Shown: positions 58,452 through 64,000 of the stretch, piece by piece
How positions within the stretch are numbered: position 1 is the stretch's first letter
How the letters are laid out: every line of letters begins with the position of its first letter
Source: Myxococcales bacterium
Lineage (GTDB): Bacteria; Myxococcota_A; Polyangia; Haliangiales; Haliangiaceae
DNA: 64,000 nt
Direction: 5' to 3'
Assembly (NCBI GenBank): GCA_947483555.1
Contig: CANKMW010000012.1
Coordinates: forward strand, 62,001 to 126,000
Notes under the pieces: model-generated
What the model was told of the DNA's origin: nothing
Seen by the model: the letters and a program-made list of their open reading frames with translations, nothing else
Database searches by the model: none
Translations under genes and position numbers: made by a program

Positions 58452-58598
58452 CCCGGATGCCACCACTGTCTTCGTTGGAGCACCGAGCGCTTCCGCGGAA
58501 ACGCGACCGCGCGTCGAGCGACTCCGCTCGTCCGCCCGCCGAACCTGACGTTCAGCGGGAGCGCAGTCAGCCAACCGCGACGGGGCGAGGGTCGCTGG

Positions 58599-58626
58599 TT
58601 GACCAGCGGTATAACCCGGTTATACT
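58599..58626 (+). promoter_or_regulatory. Promoter of the toxin-antitoxin operon
   Basis: TTGACC (58599-58604), 16-base spacer, TATACT (58621-58626). The predicted start point falls on or next to the antitoxin ATG at 58633, with no room for a ribosome-binding site, so the message may be leaderless. Confidence 0.7.
58609..58625. promoter_or_regulatory. Operator palindrome GTATAACCCGGTTATAC
   Basis: A perfect 7-bp inverted repeat (GTATAAC, 3-base spacer, GTTATAC) overlaps the -10 box of the toxin-antitoxin promoter. The box AGCGGTAT also occurs twice in direct orientation (58606 and 58628). This is the expected place for autorepression by the ribbon-helix-helix antitoxin. Confidence 0.75.
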
Positions 58627-58632
58627 AGCGGT

Positions 58633-58869
58633 ATGAAAACGGCCGTGTCGATCCCCGACGAGGTATTCGAGGAAGCGGAGCGTCTGGCGAAGCGGATGAA
58701 GCGCTCGCGCAGCGAGATCTTCAGCCGAGCTCTCGCCGAGTACATCGCGCGCCATACACCTGATCGAGTGACCGAGGCCATGAACCGTACGCTGGCCGAG
58801 CTCGACGAGACCACGGACCCGTTCACGATCGCCGCCGGTGCCCGGACGCTGGGTCGGGCCGAGTGGTGA
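58633..58869 (+). CDS. Ribbon-helix-helix antitoxin
   Basis: 78 aa. MKTAVSIPDEVFEEAERLAKRMKRSRSEIFSRALAEYIARHT is the beta strand plus two helices of a MetJ/Arc-type DNA-binding domain. The C-terminal half (about 45-78) is the toxin-binding tail. The stop overlaps the toxin start by 7 bases. It neutralises the MazF-like protein and probably represses its own promoter at the palindrome upstream. Confidence 0.9.
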   Translation: MKTAVSIPDEVFEEAERLAKRMKRSRSEIFSRALAEYIARHTPDRVTEAMNRTLAELDETTDPFTIAAGARTLGRAEW

Positions 58870-59210
58870 CGGTCACGCAGGGGGACGTCTGGTGGGCTGA
58901 GCTCCCCGAACCCGCTGGTTCGGCGCCGGGGTTTCGACGACCGGTGGTGGTCGTGCAGGGCGATCCGCTCAATCGGAGTCGGATCGCGACAGTCATTTGC
59001 GTGGCACTCACGAGCAGTCTGAAATGGGCGACCGCACCCGGCAACGTCACGCTGCCCGCACGTACGACCGGTCTCCCGAAGGACTCCGTCGCGAACGTCT
59101 CTCAGATCGTCACCCTCGACAAGGCGGAGCTCAGCGAGTGCGTGGGAAAACTGCCCAGGCGGACACTCGAGCTGGTGCTGTCGGGAATCGACGTCGTCCT
59201 CGGTCGCTGA
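58863..59210 (+). CDS. MazF/PemK-type endoribonuclease toxin
   Basis: 115 aa from GTG 58863. Family motifs: QGDVWWAELPEP near 7-17, GFRRPVVVVQGD (catalytic Arg) near 23-34, NVTLPARTTGLPKDSVANVSQIVTLDK near 61-87 (Thr/Ser active-site region) and LVLSGIDVVLG at the end. It should cleave mRNA at short sequences when the antitoxin is degraded. It overlaps the antitoxin gene. Confidence 0.93.
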   Translation: MVTVTQGDVWWAELPEPAGSAPGFRRPVVVVQGDPLNRSRIATVICVALTSSLKWATAPGNVTLPARTTGLPKDSVANVSQIVTLDKAELSECVGKLPRRTLELVLSGIDVVLGR

Positions 59211-59324
59211 GGCGAGGGCTGAGGCGGGCTCGGCGTGACCCGCCCCACGACCTGCCAGACCTGCCCCCATCTTGCCGAGATCGACTGTCGCGACGCCCCC
59301 GGCCTGATGGTAAACGTGGGGCTC

Positions 59325-60359
59325 ATGTCCCCCGTCCTGTCGCTCGTGGTGCCGGTCTACAACGAGGAGCGCAACATCGCCGCCTTCCTCGCTGCGGCGG
59401 TGCCCGTGCTCGAGGGCCTCGGCGAGACGTTCGAGATCGTGTTCGTCGACGACGGCAGCCGCGACGGATCGCTGGGCGTGCTGGTCGCGGCCAGCGCCAC
59501 CGACCCGCGGGTGAAGGTGGTCAGCTTCGCCCGCAACTTCGGCAAGGAGACCGCGCTCACCGCCGGGCTGGCCCACGCCGCCGGCGACGCCGTCATCCCC
59601 ATCGACTGTGACCTCCAGCACCCACCGGAGCTGATCGCGCAGATGGTCACCGCGTGGCGCCAGGGCGCCGACATGGTGCTCGCGGTGCGCAGCAAGCGGA
59701 CCGAGGAGTCGTGGCCACGACGGACCGCCTCCGGCCTCTACTACCGGCTGCTGCGCTGGCTCACCAGCGTCGACATCCCGGCCCACGCCGGTGACTTCCG
59801 CCTGATCGCGCGCAAGGTCGTCGACGTCCTCAACCAGATGCCCGAGCGCCACCGCTTCATGAAGGGCATCTTCGCCTGGCCGGGCTTCAAGACCGCGACC
59901 ATCGAGTTCCAGGCCGCGCCGCGGGCCGGCGGCGGCGGTAGCAAGTGGGGGTTCTGGAAGCTGTGGCGCTTCGCGCTCGACGGCATCTTCTCGTTTTCGA
60001 CCGCACCGCTGAAGGTCTGGACCTACGTCGGCCTGCTGTGCGCGGCCGGCTCGTTCGTCTATCTGGCCGTCACGGTCGCCCAGGTGGTGTGGTTCGGGAT
60101 CGATGTGCCGGGCTACGCCTCGGTCATGTCGCTGCTGCTGTTCTTCAATGGCCTGGCCATCATCTCGAACGGGATCCAGGGTGAGTACCTGGCCCGCATC
60201 TTCGAGGAGGTGAAGGGCCGACCGCTGTACGTCGTCGGTGGCCGGTGGGGCTTCGAGGAGCACGCCATCGGCAAGGCCGGCGCGCGCGCCCCGGCGCCGC
60301 CGCGGCTCGAGGCCGCCCACTCGCAGAGCCGCTCCGAGAACAAGACCGACGCGGCCTGA
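59325..60359 (+). CDS. Glycosyltransferase family 2, membrane-bound (GtrB/DPM1-like)
   Basis: ATG 59325 (MSPVLSLVVPVYNEE; ATG 59307 also possible) gives 344 aa. GT-A motifs LVVPVYNEERNI, IVFVDDGSRDGS, SFARNFGKETAL and IPIDCDLQHPPELI; GDFRLIAR and ERHRFMKGIFAWPGF; two TM helices (VWTYVGLLCAAGSFVYLAVTVAQVVWF, SLLLFFNGLAIISNGIQGEYLAR). It forms polyprenyl-phosphate sugars. Followed 14 bases later by a methyltransferase gene. Confidence 0.9.
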   Translation: MSPVLSLVVPVYNEERNIAAFLAAAVPVLEGLGETFEIVFVDDGSRDGSLGVLVAASATDPRVKVVSFARNFGKETALTAGLAHAAGDAVIPIDCDLQHPPELIAQMVTAWRQGADMVLAVRSKRTEESWPRRTASGLYYRLLRWLTSVDIPAHAGDFRLIARKVVDVLNQMPERHRFMKGIFAWPGFKTATIEFQAAPRAGGGGSKWGFWKLWRFALDGIFSFSTAPLKVWTYVGLLCAAGSFVYLAVTVAQVVWFGIDVPGYASVMSLLLFFNGLAIISNGIQGEYLARIFEEVKGRPLYVVGGRWGFEEHAIGKAGARAPAPPRLEAAHSQSRSENKTDAA

Positions 60360-60373
60360 TCGGTCGATCGACG

Positions 60374-61000
60374 ATGGCCCAGAACGACGCCGGCCTCCGC
60401 CGCCTGCTCGGCTCGAGCTGGTTCTATCAGGGCTTCCAGGATGCCCTGGGCGCGGTGGCGTTCCGCGGCCGGCTCGCGACCTGGATCGACGCCGCGCCGG
60501 GACACCGGGTGCTCGACATCGGCTGCGGCCCGGCGGCGATCCTCGCTCACCTGCCGGCCGGCATCGAGTACCACGGCTTCGACGACAGCGCCGCGTACAT
60601 CGCGGCGGCGCGGGCCCGCTTCGGCGACCGCGGCCACTTCTGGCAGGCGCGGGTCGAGCGCGCCACGCTGGACGAGCTCGGTCGCTTCGACCGGGTGATC
60701 GCGATCGGCGTGCTCCACCATCTCGACGATGCCGCCGCCCGCGCGCTGGTCGCGCTGGCGGCACGGGCGCTGCGCCCGGACGGTGCGCTGGTCACCTACG
60801 ATCCGTGCTGGGCTGCGGGCCAGGGCCTGGTCGCCCGCGCGCTCATCGCGCGCGATCGCGGCCAGGACGTCCGCGACTCGCACGGCTACGCGCGCCTGGC
60901 CCGCACCCGCTTTCACGCCGTCTCGCCGCAGGTGGTCAGCGGCCACCTGCGCGTGCCCTACACGGCGACGGTGCTGCGCTGCACCCAGCCCGCGTCCTGA
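60374..61000 (+). CDS. Class I SAM-dependent methyltransferase
   Basis: ATG 60374 gives 208 aa. SAM motif I VLDIGCGPAAIL near 47-57, motif II EYHGFDDSAAYI, a motif near 105 (FDRVIAIGVLHHLDD) and ALRPDGALVTYDPCW. It probably methylates a small molecule or lipid-linked sugar, as it is coupled to the glycosyltransferase. Substrate unknown. Confidence 0.88.
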   Translation: MAQNDAGLRRLLGSSWFYQGFQDALGAVAFRGRLATWIDAAPGHRVLDIGCGPAAILAHLPAGIEYHGFDDSAAYIAAARARFGDRGHFWQARVERATLDELGRFDRVIAIGVLHHLDDAAARALVALAARALRPDGALVTYDPCWAAGQGLVARALIARDRGQDVRDSHGYARLARTRFHAVSPQVVSGHLRVPYTATVLRCTQPAS

Positions 61001-61008
61001 GGCAGGAC

Positions 61009-61024
61009 GCCCCGACCGCGGGGC
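61009..61024. terminator. Short hairpin after the methyltransferase gene
   Basis: GCCCCG pairs with CGGGGC around ACCG, 9 bases after the stop. GACGCCCC occurs on both sides (61007 and 61028). No U tract follows. It may be a weak terminator or repeat-associated hairpin. Confidence 0.4.
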
Positions 61025-61033
61025 AAGACGCCC

Positions 61034-61055
61034 CTTCGACAGGCTCAGGACAGGC
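61034..61055. repeat. Dispersed intergenic motif containing CTTCGACAGGCTCAGG
   Basis: This 22-base motif lies between two operons. Its core GGCTCAGGACAGGC also occurs at 31297-31310 between acpP and fabG. Similar words are widespread intergenic repeats in many bacterial genomes, by recollection. Confidence 0.5.
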
Positions 61056-61182
61056 CCGACCCACGTGGTGACACCGTCGCTGTTGCGCCCGCCCGCACCT
61101 CAAGTAGCCTGGGGTACCGATGGCGCCGACTTCTGCCGCTCGCGGCGCGCAACCCGACCGGGTACCGTGGCATCCCAGGCCC

Positions 61183-62670
61183 GTGTTCCGCTCCGCCTTC
61201 CTGCTGCTGCTGGTCGCCTGCACGCCGCATCGCGTGACCCGCGCGCCGGCGCCGCCGATCGACGCGCCGCAGGCGTTCGCCGGCGCGTCGACGTCGGCGG
61301 GCGCCGCGCTCCCCGATCGGTGGTGGACGGTGTTCGACGATCCGGCGCTCGATCGCCTGGTGGCCCGCGCCCTCGGCGGCAACTTCGATCTGCGCGCGGC
61401 GTGGGCGCGGGTCGCGCAGGTCCGGGCCCTCGGTGGTCAGCTCGACACCCGCCTGCCCGACGTCTCGCTGGCCGCCAGCGCGGCGCGCTCGCGATCGGCC
61501 AGCCCGCCACTCACGATCGAGCTGCCACCCGGCTTCACGATCGATGACACCAGCACCGCGAACCGCGGCAGCCTGGCCATCCAGGCCGGCTACGAGCTCG
61601 ACCTGTGGCGGCGGATGGGTTCGCAGCGCTCGGCCGCGGCCCACGATCTCGCCGCGCTCACCGATGACACCGCGACCATCGCCATGACGATCGCCGCCGA
61701 GGTCACGACCGCGTGGCTCGACCTGCGCACCGCTCGTGCCCAGGCCGCGCTGCTGGCCGAGCAGCTCCGGCTCACGCTGGCGCAGCTCGAGCTGCTCAAG
61801 GACCGGCTCCGCGCCGGCCTCGGCGCCACCGCGCTCGACATCTTCCAGCAACGCTCGCTGGCGGCCCAGCTCCGCGCCCAGGCGGTCCAGGTCGCGGCGA
61901 GCGAGATCGGGATCCGCGCCCGCCTGGCCACCCTGTGCGGGGTCACGCCCGGCGAGCTCGACGCCGAGCTGGCCGCCGGGCCGGCGTCGCTACCCGCGGT
62001 CCCGCCGGTGCCGGCGGTCGGCGTCCCCGCCGATCTGCTCGTCCGGCGACCGGACGTCCGGGCCGCCCGGCGCCGCGTCGAGGCCGCCGACTGGCGGGTC
62101 GCCGCCGCGATCGCCGACCGCTTGCCGGCGCTGCGGCTGTCGGGATCGGCCGGGCTCGAGGGCTTCACGCTCCGCCAGCTGATCGAGACCCCGGTGTACA
62201 GCGTGCTCGCCGCGCTGACCGCGCCGCTGTTCGACAGCGGCCGTCGCAAGGCCAAGGTCGCCGAGCAACGCGCGGTGGTCGAGGAGCGGCTCGCCGGCTA
62301 CGCGCGGGCGCTGCTCGCCGCCGCCACCGAGGTCGAGTCGGCGCTGGCCGGCGAGCGCCACGCCGTCGCGCTGGCCGGCGAGCTCGAGGAACAGCGCACG
62401 CTGGCGGCCGCCACCGTGGCGGCGGCCGTGGACCGCTATCGCGACGGACAGATCGACTACCTGCCGGTGTTGCAGGCGGTGCAGACCGAACAGCGGCTCG
62501 GCATCGCCGTGCTCGACGCCCGCCGCGCCCACCTGGCGCTTCGCCTCCAGCTCTACCGTGCGCTCGGCGGCACCTGGACCACCGCGCTGCGCGCACCCGC
62601 CCCGCTGCCGTTGCGGGCCAGCGACGCCGCACCTGCCGCCCCTGCCCCCGCGCCCCGAGGACGACCATGA
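61183..62670 (+). CDS. RND-type efflux outer membrane lipoprotein (OMF, NodT family)
   Basis: GTG 61183 gives 495 aa with signal FRSAFLLLLVAC (lipobox Cys about 12). TolC-like outer-membrane-factor repeats: RWWTVFDDPALDRLVARAL, AAEVTTAWLDLRTARAQ, RARLATLCGVTPGEL, VPADLLVRRPDVRAARRRVEAADWRV and AVDRYRDGQIDYLPVLQAVQTEQ. It forms the outer-membrane channel of a tripartite pump. Stop overlaps the adaptor gene (ATGA). Confidence 0.93.
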   Translation: MFRSAFLLLLVACTPHRVTRAPAPPIDAPQAFAGASTSAGAALPDRWWTVFDDPALDRLVARALGGNFDLRAAWARVAQVRALGGQLDTRLPDVSLAASAARSRSASPPLTIELPPGFTIDDTSTANRGSLAIQAGYELDLWRRMGSQRSAAAHDLAALTDDTATIAMTIAAEVTTAWLDLRTARAQAALLAEQLRLTLAQLELLKDRLRAGLGATALDIFQQRSLAAQLRAQAVQVAASEIGIRARLATLCGVTPGELDAELAAGPASLPAVPPVPAVGVPADLLVRRPDVRAARRRVEAADWRVAAAIADRLPALRLSGSAGLEGFTLRQLIETPVYSVLAALTAPLFDSGRRKAKVAEQRAVVEERLAGYARALLAAATEVESALAGERHAVALAGELEEQRTLAAATVAAAVDRYRDGQIDYLPVLQAVQTEQRLGIAVLDARRAHLALRLQLYRALGGTWTTALRAPAPLPLRASDAAPAAPAPAPRGRP

Positions 62671-63950
62671 GCGACGACGACGCCCACGACCCGCACCCGG
62701 CCGCCGTCGCGCTCGCCGACGACAAGCCTCATCCCATGGGCATCGTGATCGCGTTCGTCGTCGCCGTCGGCGTCCTGGGCGCATCGATCGGCGTCTTCAA
62801 GTGGCTGGTCGCGACCAAGCCGGCACCGGCGAAGGACGACATCGCGAAGGGCGCGACGCCGGTCGAGATCGTCAGCGTCACCCCGCGCCGCGACCGCATC
62901 GACGTGGTGGCGTCGGGCACGGTGCGGCCGGCGCGCCAGGTCGTGGTCGCCGCCGAGGTCGGCGGCAAGGTGCTGTGGATGTCGCCCGAGCTGGTGCCGG
63001 GCGGCCGCTTCAAGACCGGCCAGCCGGTGATCCGCCTCGATGGCCGCGACTATCGCCTCGCCCTCGAGCAGCAGAGCGCCGCGGTGCGGATGGCGCAGAC
63101 CGAGCTCGCGGTCGAGGAGAGCCGCAAGCGGATCGCCGAGAAGGAGTGGCGGTTGCTCGGCGAGCAGGCGCCCGAGCCCGGCTCGCTGGCGCTGCGCGAT
63201 CCGCAGGTCGAGACCGCCAAGGCCGGCGTCAAGGCGGCGCAGAGCAACATGCGGCGCACCGAGCTGGCGGTGACGCGCACCGGCCTGATCGCGCCGTGGA
63301 ACGCGATGGTGCTGCAGCGCGCCGTCGACGTCGGTCACATCGTCGCGCCCGGCGCGCCGCTGGCGACCCTGGTCGGCACCGACGCCTACTGGGTCGAGGT
63401 CGCCATCCCGGTCGACCGACTCAGCTGGCTCGACGTGCCGGGCATCGGCGGTGCCACCGTCGGCTCGAGCGCGCGCGTGCTCTACCAGCTGGGCGCCACG
63501 ACCGTCGAGCGCACCGGCACGCTGGTCCGCATCGCCGGCGAGGTCGATCCGGTCGGTCGCATGGCCCGCTTGATCGTCGAGATCAAGGATCCGCTCGCCG
63601 CCGGCCAGCCGCCGCTGTTGATCAACTCGTTCGTCGAGGTCCACCTGGCCGGCGATCAGGTCGACGACATCTACGAGCTGCCGCGGGCCGCCTTGCGCGA
63701 TGACGGCCGGGTCTGGGTGGTCACCGACGGCAAGCTGCACATGCAGGACGTCGATCTGCTGTGGCGACGGCCGGCGACCGTCGTGGTCCGCGGCCTGGCG
63801 GGCGGCACCAAGGTGATCATCTCGCCGGTGCCGGGTGCCACCCCGGGCCTGCCGCTGCGCATCGTCGACCCGGCGCGCCGCGGTGCCGAGGCGCCGACCG
63901 CGGCCGCCCCGGCGGCGCTGGCGCCCCCCGACGCCGCGAGGACGCCATGA
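62667..63950 (+). CDS. RND efflux periplasmic adaptor (membrane fusion protein)
   Basis: 427 aa with an N-terminal TM anchor (GIVIAFVVAVGVLGASIGVF). HlyD/AcrA layout: PRRDRIDVVASGTVRPARQVVVAAEVGGKV (lipoyl strand), a helical hairpin near 135-210 (RMAQTELAVEESRKRIAEKEW), AVTRTGLIAPWNAMVLQRAVDVG (second lipoyl half) and a beta barrel to the end. It links the inner-membrane pump to the OMF encoded just upstream. Coupled to the next gene by ATGA. Confidence 0.93.
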   Translation: MSDDDAHDPHPAAVALADDKPHPMGIVIAFVVAVGVLGASIGVFKWLVATKPAPAKDDIAKGATPVEIVSVTPRRDRIDVVASGTVRPARQVVVAAEVGGKVLWMSPELVPGGRFKTGQPVIRLDGRDYRLALEQQSAAVRMAQTELAVEESRKRIAEKEWRLLGEQAPEPGSLALRDPQVETAKAGVKAAQSNMRRTELAVTRTGLIAPWNAMVLQRAVDVGHIVAPGAPLATLVGTDAYWVEVAIPVDRLSWLDVPGIGGATVGSSARVLYQLGATTVERTGTLVRIAGEVDPVGRMARLIVEIKDPLAAGQPPLLINSFVEVHLAGDQVDDIYELPRAALRDDGRVWVVTDGKLHMQDVDLLWRRPATVVVRGLAGGTKVIISPVPGATPGLPLRIVDPARRGAEAPTAAAPAALAPPDAARTP

Positions 63951-64000
63951 GCGAGGGCGAGCACGAGCCGGCGCCGCGCACCCTCGGCACCGCCAACCAG
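63947..64000 (+). CDS. Start of the RND inner-membrane pump gene (runs off the window)
   Basis: ATG 63947 overlaps the adaptor stop and encodes MSEGEHEPAPRTLGTANQ before the window ends. From position after OMF and adaptor genes it should be the AcrB-like proton-driven transporter. No pump motif is visible yet, so the call rests on context. Confidence 0.6.
   Translation, partial: MSEGEHEPAPRTLGTANQ

Overview
The window is very GC-rich (third codon positions almost all G or C) and densely coded on both strands. It looks like a chromosomal segment of a predatory or soil Myxococcota (Haliangiales/Kofleriaceae-like). The evidence is the many secreted lipoproteins whose lipobox Cys is followed by Asp/Ala/Gly/Thr linkers, three eukaryote-like Ser/Thr kinases (two with long TPR tails), an orphan eCIS-core (DUF4157) protein, and the core gene order DUF177-rpmF-plsX-fab with nrdR and riboflavin genes. 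The genus assignment is inference.

Layout. 0-10 kb (+): secreted lipoproteins (EEP phosphatase-like, Cys-rich, CehA/McbA PHP hydrolase), an ECF sigma/FecR-TPR operon, Gly/Asp-rich small lipoproteins, an AraC regulator and a GH28 pectinase. 10-16 kb: a stand-alone receiver protein and two tandem kinase-TPR genes (-). 16-20 kb: two lipoproteins (one polysaccharide-deacetylase-like), a 95-bp duplicated scrap of the receiver gene, and an MpaB-type oxygenase. 20-35 kb (-): a housekeeping block, DUF177-rpmF-plsX-fabD-fabG-acpP-fabF-rpiB-nrdR-ribD and then ribE-ribB-ribH-nusB. The two parts are separated by a 4.1-kb insert at 23.5-27.6 kb. 35-45 kb: a GH1 beta-glucosidase lipoprotein, a triple-repeat lipoprotein, an IS1182-type remnant, a Cys-rich lipoprotein, TerC with a truncated second TerC start, and the eCIS-core protein. 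45-55 kb: a surface-polysaccharide locus (ArnC-like glycosyltransferase, WecE aminotransferase, RmlA, RmlB, UPF0104 flippase) interrupted by a TonB-receptor/outer-membrane-protein pair flanked by 31-bp direct repeats. 55-64 kb: a kinase-PEGA-TonB_C fusion, an alpha/beta-hydrolase lipoprotein, a MazEF-type toxin-antitoxin pair, a second glycosyltransferase, a methyltransferase, and an RND efflux operon running off the end.

The most unusual locus lies inside the insert that splits ribD from ribE. An uncharacterised 244-aa protein gene (23668-24402) is followed at once by two tandem RNAs (about 24436-24612 and 24623-24774). Each folds as a circularly permuted tRNA: T-arm first, then the acceptor stem closed by a loop that still contains CCA, then the D-arm, with the anticodon stem opening outward into a long terminal stem. 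The second copy has a complete tRNA signature: a 7/7 acceptor stem, U8, a D-loop with GG, a TTCGAAT T-loop, an A15-U48 Levitt pair and a 5-bp anticodon stem. A 9-bp GGAA hairpin and an intrinsic terminator follow. This arrangement resembles bacterial Y RNA (YrlA) tRNA mimics or permuted tRNA genes, but no Ro60/TROVE gene lies nearby. It is the best candidate here for an undescribed protein-RNA system.
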